A stretch of DNA of 64,000 nt from Siphonodentalium dalli (taxonomy: Eukaryota; Mollusca; Scaphopoda; Gadilida; Siphonodentaliidae), in contig CP136066.1 in assembly GCA_032622095.1 (NCBI GenBank), positions 10,997,784 through 11,061,783 on the forward strand. Direction: 5' to 3'. The position numbers and the translations under genes were made by a program. This document shows positions 45,997-55,552 of this stretch, piece by piece. The notes below the pieces were generated by a model. That model had not been told where the DNA came from. It ran no database searches and saw only the letters and a program-made list of their open reading frames with translations. Every line of letters begins with the position of its first letter. Within the stretch, counting starts at the first letter, position 1.

Positions 45997-48900
45997 CTAA
46001 GTATCTTGGCTTCGTGTCTTGACTTTCTCCCCACACACAAACCATCTTTTCGCTCGCCCCAGATACGGCTTGACCCTGCTTATGTGTATAACCTTTGAAG
46101 GGTGTCGTGGACCTAACTTTATTCTGAGTAACACCTCTGTCAACTTATCTATGACTGTATATGGCCCGGTATGCTTTTGAGCTAACTTCCTCGATAAACC
46201 TTTCCCTACTTGAGTTGATCGCAACCAAACTACATCGCCGATGTTGAATTTCACTTTTCGGGCACGCAGATCATAGTTCCGCTTTTGGCGGTCACTCGCT
46301 TTCTTGGCGTGTTTCCGTGATTTTTCATGTACCAGCTCAAAACGCCTTGTCAGGTCCTCAATGTATTGTGGAATTACGTTTTCTTTGCCTGTCTGTTTTT
46401 CTGAGGTTACTCTCGAATAGAGTAAGTCAACTGGCAAATTCATTTCTCGTCCGAGCATCATTAAACTCGGGGTGAAACCCGTGCTATCATGTACCGATGA
46501 GCGATATGCGAGCATCATCAGTGGGAGATATTCATCCCAGTCTTTCTGAGATTTGCACAAATACTTGCTGAGCATGGTCTTCAACGTCCTGTTCATTCTC
46601 TCTACCATGCCATCACTTTGAGGGTGGTAAGGTGTCGTTCTGGTCTTGTCAATGTTAAATATTTCACAGATCATTTGAAATAGTTTACTTTCAAACTGAC
46701 GTCCCTGATCTGTGTGTATTTGTAATGGGATACCCCATCTTGTGAAATATTCTCGAACCAATATGTCAACGATTGTCAGAGCTTCCTGGTCAGGCATAGC
46801 GAATGCTTCTGCCCACTTTGTAAAATAGTCTTGCACAACTAAGATATACTTGTTCCCCTTGTGGGACTTGGGTAATGGACCAGTTATGTCGATGGCGACT
46901 CTCTCCAGTGGTGCTCCAACAAGGTATTGTTTCATTTCGCCCTGCACATGTGAGGAACCTTTCTGCCTTTGGCACTCCTTGCATTTCTGGACAAACAAAT
47001 GAGCTGTATTGTAATATCCAGTCCAATAAAATCTACATCTCAATTGACTTATAAGACGATTAATGCCGAGGTGACCCCCCTCCGGGTCTGAGTGGAGCAT
47101 TTTCAGGACTTCGCTATGCCAACAACTTGGAAGGACAAGTTGCCATACTTCTACATCTCTTTCTTCGTCAATCCATTTTCTATGGAGTATCCCATCTTTC
47201 AAAGACAACCTGTCCCACTGGGCCCAGTATGTTTTCACTTTACTTGACAGCTGGGAGACATGTTCCCATCGTGGTTTCTCTGAATTTTGTTCAAACCATT
47301 CAATTATTTGCCCAATTTCCTTGTCATCTCTCTGTGCTTTCATCACTTCCTCGCGGGATTTGGGTATCAGCCATGACTTATGGTTTTCCTGTGTCAGATT
47401 CCCTCCTTGGTTAACCGGATCAGACCTGTTTGACCTTGTCACTCGTGCCACTTTCTCCACATTCCCCTCTCCACATTGACATTCGTTCTCTAGTTCAAGC
47501 TTTTCTTGTTGCCTTAAACAGTATTTACAGTCCTCGCATGGCCTGCGCGACAGACCATCGGCATTGGTGTGCAATTTACCTGGTCGGTGCTGTATCTTAA
47601 AGTTATACATATCCAGCACTTGTATCCACCGAGCCAATTGACCTTCCTGGTTCTTAAATCTTCGCAACCAACTTAATGCACCATGATCACTGCGGACCAG
47701 GAACTCTGTGTTGAAAAGGTAGGTGTGGAAATTCTTGACGCTGTCCACAACAGCCAGCAGTTCTTTTCTGGTTACACAGTAATTTCTTTCAGCTTTTGAA
47801 AGTGTGCGGCTAAAATAAGCGACTGGGTGTTCGCCATCCTCTACTATTTGCGACAAAACTCCACCAATACTGTTGTGGCTGGCATCAGTGTCCAGAATGT
47901 ATGGCTTCGAGAAGTCCGGATACTGCAAAACAGGCCTGGTCATCAATGCATGTTTGAGCTGCATAAAGGAGTCGTCACATTCTTGACTCCACACAAATTT
48001 TATACCTTTCTCTGTCAGCTTGTTTAGTGGCTTGGCTATCTGCGCAAAGTTTTTGATGAATTTCCTGTAGTAGGAGCAGGTTCCAAGGAAACTTCTAACA
48101 TCCTTTATATTCCTTGGCTGCTTCCATGTCTCGATTGCTTCTATTTTAGCAGGGTCTGGCTCGATCCCTTCCTTTGACACTACATGGCCCAGAAACGTGC
48201 ATTTTTCTTTGAATAGTTGGCACTTTTTAGGGGACACCTTGAGACCAGCATTTCCAATCCGCCTCAGCACCTCATCCAGACGCTCGCAATGTTCTCTGAA
48301 GGTCGCAGAGTAGACTAAAACGTCATCGATATAAAGGACACATGTATGCCATTGGAGTCCTGCCAGAACAGTTTCCATAAGCCTCTGAAACGTGGCCCCA
48401 GCATTGCAGAGACCAAAAGGCATAACACGGAAATGATACTGCGAGTTCGAAGTAATGTTTGAGGTGACGAATGCTGTCTTAAGTTTGTCTTCTTCGGTCA
48501 AAGGAATCTGCCAGTACCCAGCTACCAAATCGATTCCGGAGAAGAACTGTGATCCTTTAAGTACCTCTAAGCTCTCATCAATCCGAGGGAGTGGGTATGA
48601 GTCCTTCACAGTGATCTCATTAACCTTCCGGAAATCAATGCAGAAGCGAATGCCTGTTTTCTTGGTGTCATCGGGACTTTGACGCTTCTTAACCAGAACG
48701 ACTGGGCCCGCCCAACTAGACTTTGATGGTTCGATAACACCTGCTTTCAGCATCCTCTGCACTTCCTCCTCCCCCTGACCTCTGATTGCATATGGCACCC
48801 TACGTGGAGCTTGCTTGATAGGCTGGTGTTGTCCTGTATCGATGTTATGCTCCACTAAATGCGTTCGCCCGATATCTTCTTTGTTCTTTGAGAAGACTGA

Positions 48901-49842
48901 CTGATGTTTCAGCAAAAGATGTTTTATGATATGCTTCTGTTCTTCTGTTAATGACCCTCCAATATTTTGCATCAAAACCTGCATGTGCTCTGGCAATACA
49001 ACACTGGTATTCCCTGGATCCACGCCAGTTTCTTTTTCTGGCCTCTTATGCTCTGGGTCATGTTGCACTGCTATGTTGCTTATTGCTGCTGTCCTCACAA
49101 ATTCACATTCGGCAAGCGTAGTGTTTGCATGTAATTTCTTGGCATGCTGATGGACATTCATCACTCTTACAGGCACTGTGTTGCCAGAAACATTGAACAC
49201 ACTATGAGCCACTAACAGCCCATGTTCATCCAGGGTCTTGCTGGCATTTAATATTACAGCACTTTTGCCTTGATGATGTATGCCTCGCACTGCTGCTGGA
49301 ATAATAACTTCTGATGCAGGTGGCACAACAATTGGTTCTTGTAAAGTTAATCTGAATATAGTGTTTATCTCGCTTTCAAGACTGCACTTGAAGTCTCTGC
49401 CTTTTAAGCTCAGGGTTGAATTGCTGAAGTTCAGCTGGCATTCGTGCTTGTGTAAAAAATCATAGCCGAGGATGGCAGGCGTATCTAAATTAGCCACAAT
49501 CATCCTGCAACGGCAATTGAAATCACCCACTTTTAAAAGGAACTCTGCTGATCCCAATGGTGTGACCATTTCCCCATCAGCCATTTTGAGCTTGGCAGCA
49601 TGACGCTGCAACTGCGGTCGTTGATTATCCGGGAGTGAATTATACACAGATGAATGCATGACAGAAATTGTCGCCCCTGAATCTATCAGGCAGTTGATAC
49701 ATGAGTCATACAGATTAACTTTCAAGAAAAGTCCATCATGTTGTGGTCCTTTTATTTCATATATCTTGTCGGGTCCCTTAATAAAATTTTCTTTATCTTT
49801 TGCTGTCTCCTGACCCTCGGAAACAGCATCAATTAGTTTCCC
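45997..49842 (-). CDS. pol: Ty3/Gypsy Pol: protease, RT, RNase H, integrase
   Basis: The frame is open from inside the end of gag. The first true Pol residues follow the -1 slip site at 49836-49842, so the TTG at 49725 is not the start. Counting from 49725: protease LIDSGATISV at about residue 13, and reverse transcriptase with IDFRKVN and FSGIDL near 365-400 and YIDD near 465. RNase H has LDTDAS near 610. Integrase has an HHCC finger (HLGINR...CKECQRQK), D-D-E core residues in VAIDITGPL, HTDQGRQFE and MVERMNR, and a C-terminal GPY/F module (HTGPYTVID). No stop or frameshift interrupts it, so it may be active. Pol would copy the RNA and integrate the cDNA. Confidence 0.95.
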   Translation of the reverse strand, partial: GKLIDAVSEGQETAKDKENFIKGPDKIYEIKGPQHDGLFLKVNLYDSCINCLIDSGATISVMHSSVYNSLPDNQRPQLQRHAAKLKMADGEMVTPLGSAEFLLKVGDFNCRCRMIVANLDTPAILGYDFLHKHECQLNFSNSTLSLKGRDFKCSLESEINTIFRLTLQEPIVVPPASEVIIPAAVRGIHHQGKSAVILNASKTLDEHGLLVAHSVFNVSGNTVPVRVMNVHQHAKKLHANTTLAECEFVRTAAISNIAVQHDPEHKRPEKETGVDPGNTSVVLPEHMQVLMQNIGGSLTEEQKHIIKHLLLKHQSVFSKNKEDIGRTHLVEHNIDTGQHQPIKQAPRRVPYAIRGQGEEEVQRMLKAGVIEPSKSSWAGPVVLVKKRQSPDDTKKTGIRFCIDFRKVNEITVKDSYPLPRIDESLEVLKGSQFFSGIDLVAGYWQIPLTEEDKLKTAFVTSNITSNSQYHFRVMPFGLCNAGATFQRLMETVLAGLQWHTCVLYIDDVLVYSATFREHCERLDEVLRRIGNAGLKVSPKKCQLFKEKCTFLGHVVSKEGIEPDPAKIEAIETWKQPRNIKDVRSFLGTCSYYRKFIKNFAQIAKPLNKLTEKGIKFVWSQECDDSFMQLKHALMTRPVLQYPDFSKPYILDTDASHNSIGGVLSQIVEDGEHPVAYFSRTLSKAERNYCVTRKELLAVVDSVKNFHTYLFNTEFLVRSDHGALSWLRRFKNQEGQLARWIQVLDMYNFKIQHRPGKLHTNADGLSRRPCEDCKYCLRQQEKLELENECQCGEGNVEKVARVTRSNRSDPVNQGGNLTQENHKSWLIPKSREEVMKAQRDDKEIGQIIEWFEQNSEKPRWEHVSQLSSKVKTYWAQWDRLSLKDGILHRKWIDEERDVEVWQLVLPSCWHSEVLKMLHSDPEGGHLGINRLISQLRCRFYWTGYYNTAHLFVQKCKECQRQKGSSHVQGEMKQYLVGAPLERVAIDITGPLPKSHKGNKYILVVQDYFTKWAEAFAMPDQEALTIVDILVREYFTRWGIPLQIHTDQGRQFESKLFQMICEIFNIDKTRTTPYHPQSDGMVERMNRTLKTMLSKYLCKSQKDWDEYLPLMMLAYRSSVHDSTGFTPSLMMLGREMNLPVDLLYSRVTSEKQTGKENVIPQYIEDLTRRFELVHEKSRKHAKKASDRQKRNYDLRARKVKFNIGDVVWLRSTQVGKGLSRKLAQKHTGPYTVIDKLTEVLLRIKLGPRHPSKVIHISRVKPYLGRAKRWFVCGEKVKTRSQDT

Positions 49843-52319
49843 GAGGTTGACTTTGCCTCATTATTTTCTTCTGCTGGCCTACTATCTCTTCGTGAAGCCC
49901 TGTACTGCATGTCTCGCTTCTTCTTGAAGCAGCGGTCTTCAGTGTGATTTGTCTTTCGACAATATCCACATTGCATCTTGTATGGTTTTTCCCGCTTGAG
50001 AGCATCTCCTACAGCCTCTGACATCAATTTCCTTAACTTCTGTTCATTGACATTTTCGATTGATTCCGAGCTGTATGTGGATTCTTGGTCATCTGGCACA
50101 TCCTCTGAGTGCATTCGAATTCTCTGTCGACCAAATTGTTGACGTCTGCCCATGCTTAGTTGAAATGCTTCGTATTTCAGGGCGACTGCTAGTGCAACTT
50201 CAATGTTCTCGATACTTCCCTGGCAGACGCTCCATTCCATATCTGGGTCATTCAGAGCTTGTCTGAAAAATCTGTGAGCCAAACTATCCCTGACATCACA
50301 AGGTGCAGTTGGATAGGCCATTCTGGCCATTCTCTTTATATCCTGAGCCAGTTCAGGTAGGGTCTCTCTATCCCTTCGCCGTCTTGCATCCAGCTGAGCT
50401 CTATACATCTCGCACTGGTTTCGTGGCTCGAATCTGGATGCTAAAGAATTTGCTAATTGATCAAAGCTGCTGAGTTGATCAGCTCCGAGATCAGCTAGCA
50501 CACTCCTCGCAGCTCCTTTAAGGTGAGCTCCCAATTGTCTCAGTTTATTTTCATGTGTCCAGTTGTTGACCCTGGCTACCCAATTAAAATGGGCCAGATA
50601 ATCTGACCAACTTGTCTTTCCATCATAAATGTCTGGCCTGATCTGTGCGTCATGGTGCGTTCCTTTGGGTATTTGGTACGGGTTGCCTCCATACATTCCT
50701 TGAAAACCACCACTGACCCTGTTAGCATCTGGTTCATAATTCATGTTCTGATGAACCCTGACATTACTTGGGTGAGACTCTGTATGTTGGACAAAATTGT
50801 CTTCAGTGTTAAACTGTGTATCGTGCTTGGGTCCCCTCTGTGCGCTGTGATAGTCTGTTTGTCTGTTCCAATCACCATACATGCCCTGCTCCTGCCCTGG
50901 TCCCCCTATAGTGTGGTCTTTCGTATCTGTATTGCCATAAATCTGCTCTCTGTGTATGGGTGGGTACTGGTTATATGGATCATCATGACTGAATCCTGCA
51001 TATTGTTCCCCATTTATTGCCCCACCATGCCTAGATAAATCCTCATGATGTGTGCGTGGTGCACCTCCCGTGTGCCCCTTCAATATGCTCTGATGATATT
51101 CGCCTATCACCGACTTTTCTCTCTGTTCTCTGTCCTCGGCTAAACCTGGGTCTCCATACCTTCTCGGCGTCAACTTAGACATCAAACAGTCATCGACGCT
51201 CTTGTATTGTTTACTACTGTTGGCACAAAGGTCATTTCCGTTCCGGCGAAAATCTTTAAAATTTTCGAAATGGTGCGTGTTGTTTGTGTACATTTCTGCG
51301 GGAAAATGATGTACTTTATCACTGGCAAAATTATTTGCATCATTATACGTATTACCATCGACCATGGGTAGCGTGGATTGCGATGTTCTGTGCGCAATGT
51401 GAGTATTGTTGTCCCCGATATTTGACATGTTTCCATTTTTCGATGAACCAATTTTGTCATTTTCATTTCTGTTATGAATGAATATCGGGCTTGAACTTGA
51501 GCTACCATGATTAGCACCAATTTGTGTAGATGCTGAGTGGTCGTATTTTTTAGTTTCTCTCTCCGGCCTGCCATTATTTACCTGCATGAGTAAATTGTGT
51601 TGTCCCGGGGTAGTCATATCTGGGGTACTTTCCATACCATTGACAATTTCTCTCTCTCCTCTCTCCCTCACAGTCACACTCGTACAGCTGTTATTCACAT
51701 TGTCACTGACCTGTGCTCTCAATACTTCATTCTCTCTCACCAGCTCTCTATTGTTCACATTGACCTGCGCTCTCACCACTTTATTCTCTTTCGCAAGCTC
51801 TCCAACCTCTCTAGTTAACAACTCTATGCTTTCTACAAGCTTTCGCTCCCAAGTTTCCCTCTCAGAAATGTCAGCTTTTTGTATTCCGCACTCTTGCGAT
51901 GATAAGTTATGTATCGTCTTTTTATCATGTACTGCCTTATCATCATCATCATCTGTCACCGTCCGTGATTGACTTCTTTGTTGTCTTGTTCTATACATGT
52001 ACATGTAGTCTCTGTGACTGTCCGTAACGCTGGCCTGCCTCCGAGTCCTTCGTGCCCCTGTCTTAGTACATCCCGTCTCCGCTGTCTCGTCATCTGTACT
52101 GACATCAACACGTCGTGGCCTGCCTCGTCTCCTCATGGCTATTTCGTCATCACTGTCTGTTTGTGTGTGTGCCCTGACTTTCATTCTAACCACACTGATA
52201 TCTCTATCCCGTCCATCGTCTGTCTCTTGTACCTTCTCACACATCTCTTGTGCCTTCTCACACATCTCGCTACTCTCTCGACGTGCCTGTCTCTTTCTTG
52301 CTTTCTTACTAGTAGGCAT
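49833..52319 (-). CDS. gag: Ty3/Gypsy Gag (828 codons)
   Basis: ATG at 52319, TAA at 49833-49835. The N-terminal 250 residues are charged and low-complexity, with a coiled-coil-like repeat (ELVRENEVLRAQV) and many Asn/His-rich stretches. The capsid-like part is near residues 560-740 (a WSDYLAHFNWVARVNNW segment, then SLASRFEPRNQ). A CCHC zinc knuckle near residue 785 (CGYCRKTNHTEDRC) would bind the RNA. At 828 codons it is longer than usual Gypsy Gag because of the N-terminal extension. The frame is intact. Confidence 0.92.
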   Translation of the reverse strand: MPTSKKARKRQARRESSEMCEKAQEMCEKVQETDDGRDRDISVVRMKVRAHTQTDSDDEIAMRRRGRPRRVDVSTDDETAETGCTKTGARRTRRQASVTDSHRDYMYMYRTRQQRSQSRTVTDDDDDKAVHDKKTIHNLSSQECGIQKADISERETWERKLVESIELLTREVGELAKENKVVRAQVNVNNRELVRENEVLRAQVSDNVNNSCTSVTVRERGEREIVNGMESTPDMTTPGQHNLLMQVNNGRPERETKKYDHSASTQIGANHGSSSSSPIFIHNRNENDKIGSSKNGNMSNIGDNNTHIAHRTSQSTLPMVDGNTYNDANNFASDKVHHFPAEMYTNNTHHFENFKDFRRNGNDLCANSSKQYKSVDDCLMSKLTPRRYGDPGLAEDREQREKSVIGEYHQSILKGHTGGAPRTHHEDLSRHGGAINGEQYAGFSHDDPYNQYPPIHREQIYGNTDTKDHTIGGPGQEQGMYGDWNRQTDYHSAQRGPKHDTQFNTEDNFVQHTESHPSNVRVHQNMNYEPDANRVSGGFQGMYGGNPYQIPKGTHHDAQIRPDIYDGKTSWSDYLAHFNWVARVNNWTHENKLRQLGAHLKGAARSVLADLGADQLSSFDQLANSLASRFEPRNQCEMYRAQLDARRRRDRETLPELAQDIKRMARMAYPTAPCDVRDSLAHRFFRQALNDPDMEWSVCQGSIENIEVALAVALKYEAFQLSMGRRQQFGRQRIRMHSEDVPDDQESTYSSESIENVNEQKLRKLMSEAVGDALKREKPYKMQCGYCRKTNHTEDRCFKKKRDMQYRASRRDSRPAEENNEAKSTSGN
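49836..49842 (-). promoter_or_regulatory. GGGAAAC -1 ribosomal frameshift site
   Basis: The gag frame reads G GGA AAC TAA. Slipping one base back gives GGG AAA CTA and enters the open pol frame, which begins only a few codons earlier. XXXYYYZ heptamers of this kind drive -1 frameshifting in retroelements. A downstream RNA structure was not checked. Confidence 0.75.
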
Positions 52320-52377
52320 GATTATATAATAATCTCTTAATTATTATAAATTCTCTCAATACTGGGTTCTGCACAAT

Positions 52378-52394
52378 CCCACCGATTGCCACCA
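52378..52394 (-). other. tRNA primer-binding site
   Basis: One base inside the 5' LTR the minus strand reads TGGTGGCAATCGGTGGG, starting with the TGG complementary to a tRNA CCA end. The tRNA species was not identified. Confidence 0.7.
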
Positions 52395-52395
52395 A

Positions 52396-53562
52396 TGTAA
52401 CGCTGGTTGGGTTTGGTTGATAATATGTGGTCGAGCGGTCTATCGGTATATCTATATCAACCCAACTACGTTATATATATCTCTGTTCGAATCTGGATCA
52501 CGTCCTGGTAGCCTTGGGTCTCCAGGTCTCTGGTGATGTATTTATATGGCCCAGGGTACTAACGACTCGTAACAATGATTACAAGTTCACGATCTGATTT
52601 ATTCATAGTGATCACAATTGAATTATCCAGCAAGAAACATTCATAATGGTGATTAAATGTCTGTGATTATGAATGATATGAACTTATCAACTCTCTAATC
52701 TCATACTATATATAATAGCCAAGGCCTGGCTTAAATACAGGTAATTATCCATTCAAATTATACTGCAACTGTTATGCTTGAAAACCCCCTGAAATGATAC
52801 TTTCAGTCTTTCCCAATTCTAGGTCATAAAATATCTCTTTAATAATTATAACTAATTATTATTCTCCATGATTCTGTTATCATTTATGACATTGGGTCGG
52901 GTTTAGCACCGATCTTGTTATGGTATCCTGTACGTTGCAAATTACCTTTATTATATAAAGTTAAAATAGTATTGAGTAAATGAGCTGTAGACTTCCAGTT
53001 AGACGTTTGAATGTGATCTGACCGTTGGGTTGGGTCGCATTGGCTTAAATACCAAGGCGACCCTTTCCCAGAATGCAACGTAAAGCGACCCCATAACACG
53101 ACCCGATAAACACGACCCAGTAAAAGCGACCCCATAAAGGCGACCCGATGGCCGGAAACCGATAAACTGTTGACATGCTTCCATAGCAACCACGTGCTTT
53201 TAAGAACGGCCTTGACCGGAAGAAGCATGTCATCAGCGAAGATAGGAAATGTAAATAAATGATTACGGATGAAATGAATGATGAATCACATTGAAATACA
53301 GATATATTACGGAGAGTTATTGCATGCGAACGGAATATATGATAGATTGGAATAAGATTAACTGATATTTAGGTAATTTATACTGGTATTAAACAAATTA
53401 GATGAGTAAAATGTGAACGATTTCTTATTAGACAGCGGAGTGGTAATAGCATGGCTACGAGAATAACTAAACTAACGAGTTTTTAAAGATGAATATAATT
53501 AAGGATAAAAGTAGTTTAAGAACCAAAACAACATAAGTTTAGCAAAACGTAGCCACGTTACA
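52396..53562 (-). repeat. 5' LTR (1167 bp)
   Basis: Starts TGTAACGCTGG and ends GCCACGTTACA on the plus strand. It is uninterrupted and provides the empty-site reference for the Helitron in the other LTR. Confidence 0.95.
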
Positions 53563-53599
53563 GGTAGTATAGTACCTTGGTGTCCACAGTGCTCTCAAC

Positions 53600-54260
53600 T
53601 ATATAGAATAGAATAGAATAGAATAACTTTATTTGCCAATCATAGGCGCCTTCACAGTTATGATTTAATGATTGAGAGATAAGTACTACTTGTACATTTG
53701 GAAACAATAATAAAATGGGACATAGACATAACAATTTCATTGTAATACGGAACAATGTAGGGTATAATAACATATATATTTATAAGGAAACAATTTATAA
53801 GATAATAAAGGTTTGCAGCATGTGTATGCCAAGGTAATGGATTTTCCTCAAACTTTGCTTGCTGGAGTGTCAGTCAGAATTTGGGACCTAGCAGAAAATA
53901 GCGATATCAGTATAAATGAACTAGCCATTTCATTACAGAGGTGTCCTCGGAGGTCATGAACCATATGAACTTATTGCTGTCATCTAGTACCTTGACATTG
54001 GTATATTTATTTATTATTTGAGTCAAAAGATGCTTGCGCACATTCTCCAGCATTGGACATTTCATCATGAAGTGTTGCTCGTCTCCAACTTCTAGTTTAC
54101 ATAATTCGCACAATCTTTTATCTGCATCAATACCTGAATATCTACCATTCTCGATTTCCAAGCTGTGTGAACTAGGCCTAAAACGAGTTAAAGTATACAC
54201 CAACCGACCTACCAAATATCCCATATTCCGTGTATAATTATTGTACATTATGCCATCTCA
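53600..54260 (-). mobile_element. 5'-truncated LINE, 3' end
   Basis: The frame at 53907-54248 reads the C-terminal tail typical of non-LTR reverse transcriptases: a TRFRPSSHSLEIENGRYSGI stretch, then a zinc-finger-like LCELCKLEVGDEQHFMMKC. It is followed by a UTR of about 300 bp. The 3' end is AATAAAGTTATTC and a (TTCTA)n tail on the minus strand (53603-53625). No RT core is present, so it is a dead-on-arrival copy. Confidence 0.75.
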
Positions 54261-54403
54261 TTTCATATTGCACTGTTTATTTAGGGACGACAGGCAGACG
54301 AACACCTAGGTCATACTGCTCATGTACAATACGATAATTTTATTTGATGTTTTGTCAATGATTCATTTAGTATTGTGCAAGTAAACATATTATATTATAT
54401 TAA

Positions 54404-54796
54404 CCCTTTAACCCAACAAAACGGCCAAAACCGGCCAAATAAAGCTTCAACAGCCTAAAATATCTTTGGTCTGTCTCAATAGAACCATACAAATATGGAT
54501 ATCATTGGAACCGGCTCCTTGACCACATTGTGATAGTTACAGTTAAGCCCTGTGCCAATGCATTCTCTTATATATGCGAGTCGACCATAGGTCGCCTCGC
54601 ATATATAAGAGAATGCATTGGCCTAAAAACAATCTTTTTTTAACACTTTTTACCATTTTTTCTTACATTCTTTAACAATTTAAAAAATTTTAATGTGTTA
54701 AGCCAATGCATTCTCTTATATATGCGAGGCGACCTATGGTCGACTCGCATATATAAGATAATGCATTGGCACAGGGCCATTCTGTTGGGTAAAGGG
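54404..54796. mobile_element. piggyBac-like MITE, copy 5
   Basis: TTAA at 54400-54403 and 54797-54800 flank CCCTTTAACCCAACAAAACGG...TCTGTTGGGTAAAGGG. The long end is on the left. Hairpins lie at about 54557-54622 and 54702-54770. Confidence 0.85.
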
Positions 54797-54837
54797 TTAA
54801 TGATTAATTGATTAAAGATTGGACTGAATATCACAAT

Positions 54838-55416
54838 GACCATATACATTAGACGTGTAGTATTACATCGAGCGACCGCACCCTTATTAGACGTGTATTA
54901 TTACATCGAGCGACCGCACCCTTATTAGACGTGTAGTATTACATAGAGCGACCGCACCCTTATACCATATACATTAGACGTGTAGTATTACATCGAGCGA
55001 CCGCACCCTTATTAGACGTGTAGTATTACATAGAGCGACCGCACCCTTATTAGACGTGTAGTATTACATAGAGCGACCGCACCCTATTAGACGTGTAGTA
55101 TTACATAGAGCGACCGCACCTTTACATTAGACGTGTAGTATTACATAGAGCGACCGCACCCTTATACCATATACATTAGACGTGTAGTATTACATAGAGC
55201 GACCGCACCCTTATTAGACATGTAGTATTACATAGAGCGACCGCACCCTTATACCATATACATTAGACGTGTAGTATTACATAGAGCGACCGCACCCTTA
55301 TTAGACGTGTAGTATTACATAGAGCGACCGCACCCTTATTAGACGTGTAGTATTACATAGAGCGACCGCACCCTTATTAGACGTGTAGTATTACATAGAG
55401 CGACCGCACCCTTATT
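54838..55416 (+). repeat. 38/47-bp array abutting the exon 3 acceptor
   Basis: About 15 copies read TTAGACGTGTAGTATTACAT then AGAGCGACCGCACCCTTA, some with an extra TACCATATACA. The final copy runs straight into the exon 3 acceptor: GCGACCGCACCCTTATT is followed by TCAG and the exon. In every other copy the same 17 nt are followed by AG. Each unit thus ends in a short pyrimidine stretch plus AG. Confidence 0.93.
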
Positions 55417-55420
55417 TCAG

Positions 55421-55552
55421 TTTCGTTGACGCAATAGAGATCCCGTGCAGGCGGAAGTACCGGTTCGGCAAACTTGACGATGGAGGCTGGGAGGTTTGTG
55501 CAGAGGACAAGTATGCAATCGCGAAGAATAACTGCATCGTTTATTCATTCGG
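55421..55552 (+). CDS. METTL24/FkbM-like methyltransferase, exon 3
   Basis: A 132-nt exon with acceptor CTTATTTCAG and donor TCATTCGG then GTGAGTTA. Its first T completes the phase-2 codon from exon 2, and it ends in phase 2. It encodes FVDAIEIPCRRKYRFGKLDD, then GGWEVC, and ends CIVYSFG. DGGWxxC followed by (C)IVYSFG is the entry to the SAM-binding domain of METTL24-like (Methyltransf_21/FkbM) proteins as I remember them. The catalytic remainder lies past the window. With the exon 1 signal anchor the product would be a secretory-pathway enzyme. The substrate is unknown. Its junction with intron 3 seeds the array that follows. Confidence 0.7.

Larger units (their letters stand above)
24819..53562 (-). 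mobile_element. Ty3/Gypsy LTR retrotransposon with two nested insertions
   Basis: LTRs at 24819-26829 and 52396-53562 start TGTAACG and end CGTTACA. GGTA flanks both sides (24815-24818 and 53563-53566). Reading on the minus strand the order is 5' LTR, primer-binding site, gag, pol, a third ORF, polypurine tract, 3' LTR. Subtracting the 844-bp Helitron and the 17,759-bp palindromic element plus its 6-bp TSD leaves 10,135 bp. The two LTRs differ at only about five positions by eye (near 26057, 26325, 26352 and 26502 against the other copy). The insertion is recent, and the nested insertions are younger still. It lies in intron 2 of the host gene, antisense to it. Confidence 0.95.
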
